Shown: positions 1-9,069 of the stretch, one piece after another
Numbering within the stretch: the stretch's first letter is position 1
Layout of the letters: each line of letters opens with the position of its first letter
NCBI RefSeq assembly: GCF_030504955.1
Contig: NZ_JAUKTR010000003.1
Span: 186,001-250,000 of the forward strand
Direction: 5' to 3'
Source: Peiella sedimenti
GTDB taxonomy: Bacteria > Pseudomonadota > Alphaproteobacteria > Caulobacterales > Caulobacteraceae
Length of the DNA stretch: 64,000 bases
Position numbers and translations under genes: made by a program
Notes under the pieces: generated by a model
Database searches by the model: none
Seen by the model: only the letters and a program-made list of their open reading frames with translations
What the model was told of the DNA's origin: nothing

Positions 1-111
1 CTCGGGCGCGCCATCGGCCTTTTCACCGCCCTGGTTGCAGGAGGCGAGGGTCAGGCCGAGCGCGGCGGCGCCGATGATCAGGCCGCGGCGGGCCAGCTGG
101 AACGGGCTCAT
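1..111 (-). CDS. phnD: Phosphonate/phosphate ABC transporter substrate-binding lipoprotein, N-terminus only
   Basis: Only the first 37 residues lie in the window; the gene runs off the left edge. They form a lipoprotein signal: a twin-arginine pair at residues 8-9, a hydrophobic stretch, then a lipobox LASC with the lipidated Cys at 25, followed by a polar tail. The start ATG overlaps the stop of the ATP-binding gene by four bases (ATGA), so the two are co-transcribed and translationally coupled. A periplasmic phosphonate- or phosphite-binding protein of the PhnD family is the expected partner of PhnC; this identity comes mainly from context, since no ligand-binding domain is visible. Confidence 0.62.
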   Translation of the reverse strand, partial: MSPFQLARRGLIIGAAALGLTLASCNQGGEKADGAPE

Positions 112-908
112 GCGGGGGCTCCTCCTTCCCAGAAGGCCTCTTCGATCTCGGGGCCGTAGATGTCGATCAGACGTTCGCGGTTCAGTTCCGAGGCGGGGCC
201 GTCATAGACGACCTTGCCCGCCTTCAGGGCGATGACCCGACGGCAGTAGCGGATCGCGTAGTCCACCTGGTGCAGGGTCACGATGACGCCCAGGCCGTCA
301 CGGCTGTTCAGCTCGACCAGCAGGTCCATGACCCGGCGGGCGGAAACGGGGTCCAGCGAGGCCACGGGCTCGTCCGCCAGAATGGCCTTTGCGCCCTGCA
401 GGATGGCGCGGGCGATGGCGCCGCGCTGCTGCTGACCGCCGGACAGGGTGTTGGCGCGCTGACCGGCGTAGTCGGACACGCCGACACGGTGCAGGGCCGC
501 CATGGCCTTGTTCTTTTCGGCGCCGGGCCACCAGCCCAGCAGGGCGACGGCGGGGTTCAATCGGCCCAGCGCGCCCAGCATGACGTTGGTGAACAGGGTC
601 AGGCGGCCCACCAGATTGAACTGCTGGAAGATCATGCCCAGCCCCCCACGGGTGCGCCGCACGTCGCCGGCCAGGCGGCCGTTCTTCTGCACGGCGCGGC
701 CGAAGACCTCGATCTCGCCCTTGCCGGGGTCGATGGTCTGGAGGCCGGAAATGGAACGTAGCAGCGTCGACTTGCCCGAGCCGGACGGGCCGATCAGGGC
801 GACCATCTCCCCGGCCCCGACCGTCACGGAAACCCCATCCAGGGCTTTACGCGCGCCGAAGGTCTTGGAGACGTCGCGCGCGACTAGGAGGGGCGCGGTC
901 TGGCTCAT
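108..908 (-). CDS. phnC: Phosphonate ABC transporter ATP-binding protein
   Basis: 266-aa ABC ATPase expected to energise phosphonate (or related oxyanion) import from the cytoplasmic face. Walker A GPSGSGKS is at residues 40-47. The signature LSGGQQQRGAIARAI, Walker B ending ILADEPVASLDP and a switch region VTLHQVDYAIRYC follow in the usual order. Length and the TLHQVDYA switch sequence fit PhnC rather than a generic importer ATPase. It is the first gene of the visible minus-strand operon, with phnD overlapping downstream; permease genes would lie beyond the left edge. The exact substrate (phosphonate, phosphite or phosphate) cannot be told from the sequence. Confidence 0.9.
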   Translation of the reverse strand: MSQTAPLLVARDVSKTFGARKALDGVSVTVGAGEMVALIGPSGSGKSTLLRSISGLQTIDPGKGEIEVFGRAVQKNGRLAGDVRRTRGGLGMIFQQFNLVGRLTLFTNVMLGALGRLNPAVALLGWWPGAEKNKAMAALHRVGVSDYAGQRANTLSGGQQQRGAIARAILQGAKAILADEPVASLDPVSARRVMDLLVELNSRDGLGVIVTLHQVDYAIRYCRRVIALKAGKVVYDGPASELNRERLIDIYGPEIEEAFWEGGAPA

Positions 909-934
909 CGATGATTCGAAAGAAAAAAGCTGTT

Positions 935-958
935 CCGTGTGGCGTTATGCGGACACGG
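935..958. repeat. Inverted repeat in the phnC leader
   Basis: CCGTGT at 935-940 pairs with ACACGG at 953-958 around a 12-base spacer, 27 bases upstream of the phnC start. It could be an operator or a leader hairpin. I found no pair of PhoB half-sites 11 bases apart in this gap (909-1104), so phosphate control is not supported by sequence here. Confidence 0.3.
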
Positions 959-1104
959 ACTGATGCCAGCCCCGTGCGAAGGCTTAATGACACGCCGCCC
1001 CCCAGGGCCGCAAGCCGTGGAGAGTCAGGGCGCCATGTCCAAAACGCCGCGCCAAGTCACGCCTGGCGGCGAACGACCCGGACTGCGGTCGAGGTCACAT
1101 CGCG

Positions 1105-2325
1105 TCAGTCCGAAGCGGCGCGCAGGCGGCGACGGTCGGGGGCGAAGGCCAGTTGCTCCAGCGCGCGACGCCGACTTTCCCGGCGGAGGATGGCCGCCGC
1201 AGCGCCCACCTCGCCGCCTAAAGCCTCCAGCGACGATAGGGCTCGCTGCAGACGCTCGGCCACCAGGACGTTGTCGGATCCATGTCGTGCGACAGGGCCG
1301 AAGACCGCCTCCACCAGAGCGTCGGCCTTAAGGGCTGGAGCCATCAGCCGGGGCTCTGGATCGGCTTCGGGCTCGATCTCGCTGCGCGCCCAACCGTCGA
1401 TCAGCCGCACGCCCGCCCCCATGGCCTCGATCGCGGTGCCCGGGTCGTTCACGCCCGGCGACAGCGCCTTGGCCGCCGCCTCGCCCAGGATGGCCAGGCC
1501 CTGGCGTGGGTCGTGAGCGAAGGTGCGGCTGCGCCCGATGGAGAAGTTGGCCGTGAGGCTCGCGAGCTGCTCGGTCTCGACCGCGCCGTCGATCCTGGCG
1601 AGAGCCTCGCCACGGCGCACGAAGTCGCCGGGCGCGGCCAGCACCTGAACCTTGCGACCGGTGTCCCTGATCCAGGCCTTGAGCCCGCTGATATCGATGT
1701 TCTGCACATGGCCGGTCCGGGAAGCGGGGATCGGCGCGCCGGCGGGCAGGTCGCCGGCGACGCCGCCCAGGCGGGGCCGCCGCCGCTCGCTCTTCAGCGC
1801 GTCCTTCGCCCTCTCCTCGATCAAGACGAGGACATGGCCCACGCGCGCCAGGCTGGACAGGCGGTTGATCCAGGCCAGCAGCTGAAAGGCCACCAGTCCC
1901 ACCACCAACAGGCTGAAGCCGAAGATGATCGCGCGGCCGTGGCTGCCGTAGAGGCCAGCGTTGATGGCGGTCAGCCCCACCACCGCATAGAGGAACGCCC
2001 CCACGAAGGTGGCCAGGGAGCGCTGGGTCGCCCGGTCGCTGGTGACCAGGATCGCCGCGCGCGGCGTCGCGGCCTGGGAAATCGAGGTGTAGGCGGTGAC
2101 CATGGCCCCCAGCGAGAAGGTCGCCACGGCCAGCAGGCTGGAGGCCAGCACGCCGAGAATCTGTTCCACCGACTCGCCGCCGAAGCGCTCGGCCAGGGCG
2201 TCGGGCACCAGGGGGCCAAGCCCCGCGGCGGCCAGGGCGGCGATCACGGCAAGGCCAGCGTAGAGGGAGGCCCTGAACCACAACTGACCGCTCAGGCGCC
2301 GCCAATAGAACAGCCAGCGATTCAT
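1105..2325 (-). CDS. DUF2254 family membrane protein
   Basis: 406-aa inner-membrane protein matching the DUF2254 family in layout. Hydrophobic segments occur near residues 18-38, 58-80, 105-125 and 130-155, followed by a large soluble C-terminal half. The family hallmark DPRQGLAILGEAAAKALSPG occurs in that half, followed by NDPGTAIEAM. The biochemical function of the family is not known to me. The gene stands alone between phnC and the divergent decarboxylase gene; start ATG at 2325. Confidence 0.8.
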   Translation of the reverse strand: MNRWLFYWRRLSGQLWFRASLYAGLAVIAALAAAGLGPLVPDALAERFGGESVEQILGVLASSLLAVATFSLGAMVTAYTSISQAATPRAAILVTSDRATQRSLATFVGAFLYAVVGLTAINAGLYGSHGRAIIFGFSLLVVGLVAFQLLAWINRLSSLARVGHVLVLIEERAKDALKSERRRPRLGGVAGDLPAGAPIPASRTGHVQNIDISGLKAWIRDTGRKVQVLAAPGDFVRRGEALARIDGAVETEQLASLTANFSIGRSRTFAHDPRQGLAILGEAAAKALSPGVNDPGTAIEAMGAGVRLIDGWARSEIEPEADPEPRLMAPALKADALVEAVFGPVARHGSDNVLVAERLQRALSSLEALGGEVGAAAAILRRESRRRALEQLAFAPDRRRLRAASD

Positions 2326-2574
2326 TCCGTCGCCTCTTAGGAGCCGGCGGCATCGGTCCGCCCGGTTAAGGCAACGCTCGGCCGGCGAGGCGGTTCAGCG
2401 CTGGACGGCATGGCCGGCATCGCGAGGCCGGAGGGGGGAACAGGACGCCGGCTGCAAGTTTTTCCCTTTACAGGCGGCCTCGTTTTCCCCATATCGCGCG
2501 TTCCGGCGGACCCCGTGTCCAACTGCGCTGCTAACGCCGGTCTGGGTTCAACAATCTACAGGGGGTTACGTGCG
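2326..2574 (+). promoter_or_regulatory. Long structured 5' leader of the decarboxylase gene
   Basis: 249-base gap that can form a CCGGC/GCCGG hairpin near 2412-2429 and a CCGGCG (2503-2508) / CGCCGG (2535-2540) stem around a 26-base loop, just ahead of the ribosome site AGGGGG at 2560-2565. Ornithine decarboxylase genes of alphaproteobacteria are known to carry a conserved leader RNA (speF motif). I cannot confirm a match by eye; only the structured leader and its location are seen. Confidence 0.3.
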
Positions 2575-3837
2575 TTGCACACGTACCATGTTCCCCTGGA
2601 CCTGGTCCGCGAGCGGTCTCCGGAGCGTCCCGTCGCCCTAGTGCGGCCGAACGCGGTGGCCCAAGCGGCGCGCTGGTTCCAGGATAATCTGAAAGCCGAC
2701 GTCTTCTATGCGGTGAAGGCGAACCCGTCGCGCTGGGTGATCGAAACCCTCGTGGCGTCGGGCGTCACCGCCTTTGACGTGGCCTCGCTGGCCGAGATCG
2801 AGCTGGTCCGTTCGGTCCTGCCCGAAGCCCGGCTGGCCTTCATGCACCCGGTCAAGAGCCGGGCGGCGATCACGCGCGCCTATTTCGACCACGGCGTGCG
2901 CACCTTCTCGCTCGACTGCCAGGAGGAGCTGGCCAAGATCCTGGACGCCACGGGACAGGCCACGGACCTGAACCTCGTGGTGCGCATGGCCGTCTCGACG
3001 GACGGCGCGGCCTACACGCTGTCGGGCAAGTTCGGCGTCTCGGCCGACCAGGCGCCTGCCTTGCTTCTGGCCGTGCGCCAGGCGGTGAAGGACGGGCTGA
3101 TGGGCGTGTCCTTCCATGTGGGCAGCCAGTGCATGCGCCCCTCCGCCTACGAGGCGGCCATGGCCCAGGTGGGCCGGGCCATCAGCCGCGCGGGCGTGTT
3201 CGTGGACATCGTCGATGTGGGCGGCGGCTTCCCGTCGGTCTATCCGGGCATGGTGCCGCCGGACATGAGCGAGTACGCGGCGGCCATCCACCGTGGCTTC
3301 GCCGAGATGCCGGTGTCGGAAACTACCGAGCTGTGGTGCGAGCCGGGCCGCGCCCTGGTGGCCGAGAGCTCGTCGGTGCTGTGCCGTGTCGACCTGCGCA
3401 AGGGCGACGCGCTCTATCTGAACGACGGCAGCTACGGCGCCCTGTTCGACGCCACCCATTCGCGCTGGCCGTTCCCGTGCAAGCTGGTTCGCGACGCCGA
3501 GGCTTCGCCTGAGCTGAAGCCCTTCCGCTTCTATGGGCCGACCTGCGACTCGATCGACCAGATGCCGGGACCCTACTGGCTGCCGGCCGATGTGCGCGAA
3601 GGCGACTTCATCGAGATCGGCATGCTTGGCGCGTACGGCGTGGCCATGACGACGGGCTTCAACGGCTATGGCGAGCACGAGATCGCCGTGGTCGAGGACG
3701 CGCCGATGGCGTCGCTCTACGGCCTGGCGCCTCGCTCGATCCCGACGGTGCGCACGTCGGCCGAGGAGACCGCGCGCAAGGTGGTCCGCTTCAGCCGGCC
3801 CAAGGGCAAAGCGGGTCAGCGGCGTCGGCGCCGCTAG
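2575..3837 (+). CDS. Ornithine/lysine decarboxylase, type III PLP fold (putrescine synthesis)
   Basis: 420 aa from a TTG start at 2575, chosen because AGGGGG at 2560-2565 sits nine bases upstream and because the longer reading frame back to 2410 adds 55 residues with no family character. Alanine-racemase-like barrel plus beta domain. PLP lysine is K48 in FYAVKANP; HVGSQC and DVGGGFPSVYPG follow, then WCEPGRALVAESSS. The FYGPTCDSID motif supplies the catalytic Cys (C324), as in eukaryotic-type ornithine decarboxylases. It should convert ornithine to putrescine in the cytosol; lysine use is possible and cannot be excluded. A second route to putrescine (AguA-AguB) is encoded at 44109-45985. Confidence 0.85.
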   Translation: MHTYHVPLDLVRERSPERPVALVRPNAVAQAARWFQDNLKADVFYAVKANPSRWVIETLVASGVTAFDVASLAEIELVRSVLPEARLAFMHPVKSRAAITRAYFDHGVRTFSLDCQEELAKILDATGQATDLNLVVRMAVSTDGAAYTLSGKFGVSADQAPALLLAVRQAVKDGLMGVSFHVGSQCMRPSAYEAAMAQVGRAISRAGVFVDIVDVGGGFPSVYPGMVPPDMSEYAAAIHRGFAEMPVSETTELWCEPGRALVAESSSVLCRVDLRKGDALYLNDGSYGALFDATHSRWPFPCKLVRDAEASPELKPFRFYGPTCDSIDQMPGPYWLPADVREGDFIEIGMLGAYGVAMTTGFNGYGEHEIAVVEDAPMASLYGLAPRSIPTVRTSAEETARKVVRFSRPKGKAGQRRRRR

Positions 3838-3840
3838 GCT

Positions 3841-4458
3841 TCAGGCCTTCTCGAACACGACCGTCAGATTGTTGGCGGGCATCTCAAGGCGCTCGGTCAG
3901 GATAAGCCCCTGGCCGAGCGCTTCGGCCTTCACGGCGTCGAGGTCGCGCACGCCCCAGCGGGGATCGCGGGCCCTGAGGCCTTCGTCGAAGGCCGCGTTC
4001 GAGGGCGCGAAGGGGCGATCCGCCTCGCGGAAAGGACCATAGAGGAACAGGCGTCCGCCGGGCCGCAGCACGCGACCTGCGCCGCGCATAAGCGCTTCGG
4101 TCGCCGTCCACGGGCTGATGTGGATCATGTTGGCGCAGAAGAGGGCGTCGAAGGGCCCCTCAGGCCAGGAGCCCTGGTCCGCCACGTCGAGGGCGAGGGG
4201 CTGCTTGAGATTGCCGCGGCCCGCGGCGGCGCGCCAGGCGGCGATGCTGTGAAGCGCCTCGGGATCGGGGTCGCTGGGCGTCCAGTCGATCCGGGGCAGG
4301 GCCTCGGTCAGGAAGACGGCGTGCTCGCCTGAGCCCGAGGCGATTTCGAGCACCCGATCGCCGGGGCCGAGGCGTGGACGCAATATCTGGAGGATGGGCC
4401 CGCGATTGCGGGCCGCCGCCGGGGCCGTGCGGGCGCCCGGCGGCGGATCGCTGATCAT
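3841..4458 (-). CDS. DUF938 family SAM-dependent methyltransferase-like protein
   Basis: 205 aa. The start is ATG at 4458, overlapping the stop of the upstream peptidase/permease gene by four bases; a longer open frame extends into that gene but is a shadow. The Rossmann glycine motif VLEIASGSGEHAVFL near residue 35 and FDALFCANMIHISPW near residue 105 are typical of DUF938, followed by RVLRPGGRLFLYGPF. The substrate is not known for the family. It ends three bases from the converging decarboxylase gene, with no room for a terminator. It is the last gene of the exporter operon 8930-3841. Confidence 0.85.
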   Translation of the reverse strand: MISDPPPGARTAPAAARNRGPILQILRPRLGPGDRVLEIASGSGEHAVFLTEALPRIDWTPSDPDPEALHSIAAWRAAAGRGNLKQPLALDVADQGSWPEGPFDALFCANMIHISPWTATEALMRGAGRVLRPGGRLFLYGPFREADRPFAPSNAAFDEGLRARDPRWGVRDLDAVKAEALGQGLILTERLEMPANNLTVVFEKA

Positions 4459-7400
4459 TCCGCGGCGGCGACGTTGTCGTCGCTGTCGCGGTCGATGCGC
4501 TTGTTGTACGGGTCCGCCCCGCCGAAGCTCGGCCGCCGGTCGACCACGAACCGCAAGGTCTGGGTCCCGTCGCGCAGGGGCCTCCGCTCCATCAGGATGA
4601 CGTCCTCGCGGTCGAAGGCGCCGTCGCCGGGGCGTGCGGAGAACAGGCCGATGTCGAAGGGCGCCGAGTCCATGGTCGTGGGCGTCTCGCGGCCCTGGCC
4701 GTCGGCATAGACCTTGTGCGCCTCGACGGTCATCAGCACCTCGAAGCGGCCGTTCTCCAACGGGTTCACCCGCACGCCCGTGGTCTTCACGTTCCACAGG
4801 GTGATGCGCTCGAACAGATCGGTGATCAGCTGCTGGTGTTCAGGCGTGGTCGCCTGAGCGCGCAGGGCCGCCACCAGATCGCGGCTGGTCGGATAGGGCG
4901 CGCCCTGCCGGCCGAACTGCTGCACCAGAGAGCGCAGGGCGTTGTTCACCGCCGCCTCGCCCATCTGGTCCTTGAGCAGGTACATGGCCAGCCCACCCTT
5001 CTGGTAGTGGATGTACTGCTGGTTCTCGACGCGGCCCAGCGGCAGCTCCTCGATGGCTTCGCCGGCGCGGCTGCGCAGGTAGTTGTCCAGCTCGCGCTTC
5101 AGGAAGCGGCGGATGCTGTCGGGGCCGTAGATGCGCTCCATGACCATGAGGGCCGAATACTGGGCCAGGGTCTCGGTCAGGGCGGTGGCGCCCTGCATGT
5201 CGCCGCCGACCACCTGGTGCGCCCACCACTGGTGCCCGATCTCGTGGGCGCCGACATAGGTGACGTAGTCGATCTCGTCGGGCTCGGCGAGGTTGGCGAT
5301 GAAGCCGATCCCCTCGGACCAGGGCATGGTGCCGGCGTAGGCCTGGGCGAAGGTGCCGTAGATTTCGGGGAACTCGACGAAGCGGAACTGGCGCAGCTGA
5401 TAGGGGCCGAAGGCCTGCTGGTAGTAGTCCAGCGACACCTCGCCGGTGCGCAGCATGCGGTCCACGTTCATGTCGTGGTCGGGATGGTAGTAGACCTCCA
5501 TCTGGATCCCGTTGTGCATCCGCTCGCGCCTGGCGAAGCGGCCCGACTGGATCGAGAGGAAGTTCATGATCGGCGCTTCGCTGCGGAAGCGCGCCGTGCG
5601 GCGTCCGTCATGGGTGACGTCCGACACCACATAGCCGGTCGCGATGGGCGTCTGGTCGGCGTCCGTGGTCACGGTGATGTCCGTGTTCACGAAGTCGGCG
5701 CGCAGCTGATTGAAGGCGCGGGCGCTTTCGTTCTCCAGCTTGGCGGGACGCAGCTGGGCCGGCAGGCCCTGGCGACGGCGCTGGGTCGGATCGCCGAGCA
5801 GGTCGCTGCGGTTGAAGCCCAGGGTCGGGCTGACCTGCAGATGGTTCAGGAAGGTGCCGTTGCTCAGCACCGGAACCAGCTGCCCACTGTTGGTGAAGCC
5901 CCGGCGCGCGATCTGCGTGCGGAAGCTGAGGGTGCGACGCTCGCCGGGCGCCATGGGCTGCTCCAGGCGCAGGATACGATAGTTGAAGCGCTCGAACTCA
6001 CGCTCGACCTGGGCGCCCGGCAGGGTCAGCTGCTGCACCTCCAGGTCCCGCGGGAAGTAGACGTGCACCTGCTGCAGCGGCGCGCCGGTCTGGTTTTCCA
6101 GCTGATAGGCGCCTTCGGTGACGACGCGGTGTTCCTGGGGGAACAGGTCCACGTCCAGACGGACGTCGGTGATGGTCGGCCGCGCCACATTCTCATAGCG
6201 CAGCAGTGTGCGCTCCAGATCCGCGGCCCAACGCTCGTTTTGCTGGCTGGTCCGGTAGGGGTTCCAGACGACGGTGTTGACGTAGATCCAGACGCCCGAG
6301 CCGACCAGGGTGACCAGGGCCAGGGCCGCCACGACGCCCGTGGCGCCCTTCAGCCGTCCGGGCAGACGGCGCAGGCGCGGGGTGAAGCGGGTCTCGGCCC
6401 CCCGCCGCCACAGCCCGAAGGACAGCAGCAGCAGGATGATGGCGAAGGCGCTCCAGTAGACGCGGAACCAGGTGGCGCCGATCCAGAAGTAGCCCTGCCC
6501 GTTCATGTCCGACAGCGGTACGCTGGGCACGCCGCCGTACTGGTAGAGGTTGTGCTGGAAGCCCAGGTTGCTCATCACCAGGGTGGCGATGAGGTAGATC
6601 AGCATCAGGCCCCAGCCGACGAACTTGTGCGGTGAGATGACCTGCAGGAAGACCGCCAGGACGGCCAGCAGGATCATGTCCACGCTGGTGGGCAGCACGT
6701 ACCACAGCAGGTACTTGCCGATTTCGTAGTCAGTCCAGCCCTTGAGCGTCTGGACGGCCATGCCGACCAGCACGCTGACCAGGACGGTCGAGACGAGCAC
6801 CAGCGCGAGCGCCAGCACCTTGGGGAAGGTGAAGGTCCAGTCGGGGGCCGCCGAGGCGTCGATGATCTCGTGCGTCTTGCGGTCCCGTTCGCGCCAGACC
6901 AGCTCGCCGGCGTAGTAGGTGGCGATGATGATGAAGAACAGGCCGAAGGCGCCCTGGACCGTCTCGATGACCTTACGCGTGGTCAGATAGGTGGCGGTCC
7001 CGAAGACCTCATTGCCCTGCCAGAGGATGGCCACGGCCAACATGGCGCCCAGCAGCACCAGGATGGCGTACGCCGGGTTCTTGAAGACGCGCGCCATCTC
7101 GAAGCGCGTGCGCGTCATCAGCTGAGCCATGGACGTGGCGGCGCCGAAGCGGGGGGCGGGTAGCGGCCCTTCCGCGACGGCCTGAGGCGCGCCCTTGTCG
7201 GCCAGCACCTTGAGCTTCTGGGCCTTGCCCGGCTTGGCGCCCTTGCTGCTGGGGCTGAACAGCGCGATGGCCGCGCCCAGAACCACCAGGCCCAGCACGA
7301 TCACGCCGACGCGATTGACCAGCAGGACCCCTTCCAGGGCCGGCATGAGGGTATTGCGCTCGATGGGCGTGAAGTACTTGGTGGCCAGCTGGAAGGCGGC

Positions 7401-8039
7401 GATGCCGAAGGGCTCCAGATAGGCGACGGTCTCTTCCCACTCGGGACGCTGGCCGGCCGTGCTGGAGGCGATGATGTAGCCGATCAGGAAGACGACCACG
7501 CCGATGTAGGTGGCCATCATGGACCGGGTGGCCGTGGCCAGGGCGAAGAACAGCGCCGCGGTCAGGAACACCGTCGGCAGACCCAGGACGCCCCAGGCGT
7601 AGAGATAGTCCAAGACCCGGTTCGGCCCGAGCGTCTCAGGATCGACCCAAGGCATGAAGGTGCCGATCAGGATGCCGAGCGGGATCGCCAGATAGGCCAG
7701 GGCCGAGGCCAGGAAGGCCCCGGTGAAACGCCCGCCCAGATAGCTGATCTTGTCGATCCGGGTCGTTCGGATGATGGGCCCAAAGCCCGTTTCGTCGTCG
7801 CGCACCACAACGTTGGCCACGAAGGCCGTGGTGACGAACATATAGAACTGACAGAAGGCGATGTGGGCCAGGCCCAGGGCGTAGGGCGAGTTCTCCTTGA
7901 TCTGCCCGACGCCGCCCAGGCTGACGTTCTCGCTGGCCACTAGGCCGAAGGCCAGCAGGGTGAAGATGATGATCGCCACCCAGAAGATGGGCTGGCGGAC
8001 CTGATAGCGGAACTCGAAGGCCGCGACCTTGCCGAACAT
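4455..8039 (-). CDS. ABC exporter permease fused to an M1 family zinc aminopeptidase
   Basis: 1194-aa fusion. Residues 1 to about 260 and about 300-570 each hold a six-helix ABC-2-type membrane half. After a final membrane segment near 590-615 comes a large soluble region of the M1 peptidase type. The zinc motif is HEIGHQWW with H932, E933 and H936; the third ligand is probably E956 in ALTETLAQYS, one residue further than the classical spacing. The peptidase is probably extracytoplasmic. The ATP-binding partner lies immediately upstream (8055-8930, 15-base gap). The combination suggests membrane-coupled peptide handling or export; the substrate is unknown. Such fusions occur in alphaproteobacteria and Bacteroidetes. 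Confidence 0.87.
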   Translation of the reverse strand: MFGKVAAFEFRYQVRQPIFWVAIIIFTLLAFGLVASENVSLGGVGQIKENSPYALGLAHIAFCQFYMFVTTAFVANVVVRDDETGFGPIIRTTRIDKISYLGGRFTGAFLASALAYLAIPLGILIGTFMPWVDPETLGPNRVLDYLYAWGVLGLPTVFLTAALFFALATATRSMMATYIGVVVFLIGYIIASSTAGQRPEWEETVAYLEPFGIAAFQLATKYFTPIERNTLMPALEGVLLVNRVGVIVLGLVVLGAAIALFSPSSKGAKPGKAQKLKVLADKGAPQAVAEGPLPAPRFGAATSMAQLMTRTRFEMARVFKNPAYAILVLLGAMLAVAILWQGNEVFGTATYLTTRKVIETVQGAFGLFFIIIATYYAGELVWRERDRKTHEIIDASAAPDWTFTFPKVLALALVLVSTVLVSVLVGMAVQTLKGWTDYEIGKYLLWYVLPTSVDMILLAVLAVFLQVISPHKFVGWGLMLIYLIATLVMSNLGFQHNLYQYGGVPSVPLSDMNGQGYFWIGATWFRVYWSAFAIILLLLSFGLWRRGAETRFTPRLRRLPGRLKGATGVVAALALVTLVGSGVWIYVNTVVWNPYRTSQQNERWAADLERTLLRYENVARPTITDVRLDVDLFPQEHRVVTEGAYQLENQTGAPLQQVHVYFPRDLEVQQLTLPGAQVEREFERFNYRILRLEQPMAPGERRTLSFRTQIARRGFTNSGQLVPVLSNGTFLNHLQVSPTLGFNRSDLLGDPTQRRRQGLPAQLRPAKLENESARAFNQLRADFVNTDITVTTDADQTPIATGYVVSDVTHDGRRTARFRSEAPIMNFLSIQSGRFARRERMHNGIQMEVYYHPDHDMNVDRMLRTGEVSLDYYQQAFGPYQLRQFRFVEFPEIYGTFAQAYAGTMPWSEGIGFIANLAEPDEIDYVTYVGAHEIGHQWWAHQVVGGDMQGATALTETLAQYSALMVMERIYGPDSIRRFLKRELDNYLRSRAGEAIEELPLGRVENQQYIHYQKGGLAMYLLKDQMGEAAVNNALRSLVQQFGRQGAPYPTSRDLVAALRAQATTPEHQQLITDLFERITLWNVKTTGVRVNPLENGRFEVLMTVEAHKVYADGQGRETPTTMDSAPFDIGLFSARPGDGAFDREDVILMERRPLRDGTQTLRFVVDRRPSFGGADPYNKRIDRDSDDNVAAAE

Positions 8040-8054
8040 GGTCTGCCGTCCCCC

Positions 8055-8930
8055 TTAGGCGCGCTTGGACGACCGGAGGGTCGAGAAGTAGACGTCCTCC
8101 AGAGTGGCGTTGACCGGCTCGAAGCCGGGGCCGGGGTTTTCGTCCGCGACCACGTGGATGATCGTCCGGCCGCCGAGCAGGCGGGTGGAGATCACCTGAT
8201 GGGTCTCGCGGTGGACTTCCAGCTGATCCTTGTCGATGGCCTTGCGCCACACGCGGCCCTTCATGCGCATGGTAAGCTCCTGCGGCCCGCCCTCCATCTG
8301 CACGCGGCCGTCGGCTAGGATGGCCATGCGCGAGCACAGGTCGGTGACGTCCTCGACGATGTGGGTGGACAGGATCACCACCACGTTCTCGCCGATCTCG
8401 GCCAGCAGATTGAGGAAGCGGTTCCGCTCCTCCGGGTCGAGGCCCGCGGTAGGCTCGTCGACGATGATCAGGCGCGGATTGCCGATCAGGGCCTGGGCGA
8501 TGCCGAAGCGCTGGCGCATGCCGCCTGAGAAGCCGGCCAGGGCCTTCTTGCGCACGTTCCAGAGATTGACCTGGTGCAGCAGGGTCTCGACCGTGGCCTT
8601 GCGGTCCTTGCCGTCGGAAATCCCCTTCAGCACGGCCATGTGATCCAGCATGTCGTAGGCCGACACGCGCGGATAGACCCCGAAGTCCTGCGGCAGATAG
8701 CCCAGCGTCCGGCGCAGGGCGTCGGGGTTCTTGATAACGTCGATGTCGTCGAAGCGGATCGAACCTGAGGTCGGCGTCTGGAGGGTGGCGATCGAGCGCA
8801 TCAGCGTGGACTTGCCCGCTCCGTTCGGTCCCAGAAGGCCGAACATCCCCGTGGGAATGGTCAGGGTGACGTCGTCCAGCGCCTTGGTGCCGTTGGCGTA
8901 GACGTGGGTCAGGTTCTCGATGGTCAGCAT
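8055..8930 (-). CDS. ABC transporter ATP-binding protein (exporter type)
   Basis: 291 aa from ATG at 8930; a longer open frame exists upstream but the protein MLTIENLTHVYANGTKALDD starts here as in other ABC-2 ATPases. Walker A is GPNGAGKS, the signature FSGGMRQRFGIAQALIG, Walker B LIIVDEPTAGLDPEERN and the switch STHIVEDV. The GGMRQR signature and VYANGTKAL opening match ATPases that pair with drug/peptide-type ABC-2 permeases. It is followed after 15 bases by the permease/M1 peptidase fusion, with which it must form one complex at the inner membrane. Confidence 0.92.
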   Translation of the reverse strand: MLTIENLTHVYANGTKALDDVTLTIPTGMFGLLGPNGAGKSTLMRSIATLQTPTSGSIRFDDIDVIKNPDALRRTLGYLPQDFGVYPRVSAYDMLDHMAVLKGISDGKDRKATVETLLHQVNLWNVRKKALAGFSGGMRQRFGIAQALIGNPRLIIVDEPTAGLDPEERNRFLNLLAEIGENVVVILSTHIVEDVTDLCSRMAILADGRVQMEGGPQELTMRMKGRVWRKAIDKDQLEVHRETHQVISTRLLGGRTIIHVVADENPGPGFEPVNATLEDVYFSTLRSSKRA

Positions 8931-9069
8931 GGGGACGGGGCCTCTGGCGATTTCGCGCGCCAAGCTGCCCCGTCCCGCGGGAAGTCCGCAAGTTAAAGAG
9001 TCGTCAGAACCCGCGGGCTCCGCGCCGGGACAGGCTGGAACGGGGGTTCGCGGCGCGCGTTCAGCGCCC

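Noticed and set aside
4716..6635. 639-codon plus-strand frame opposite the peptidase/permease fusion
   Set aside because: Composition is that of a codon shadow (Leu/Gly/Gln/Val runs), no domain, and the opposite strand carries HEIGH and membrane segments.
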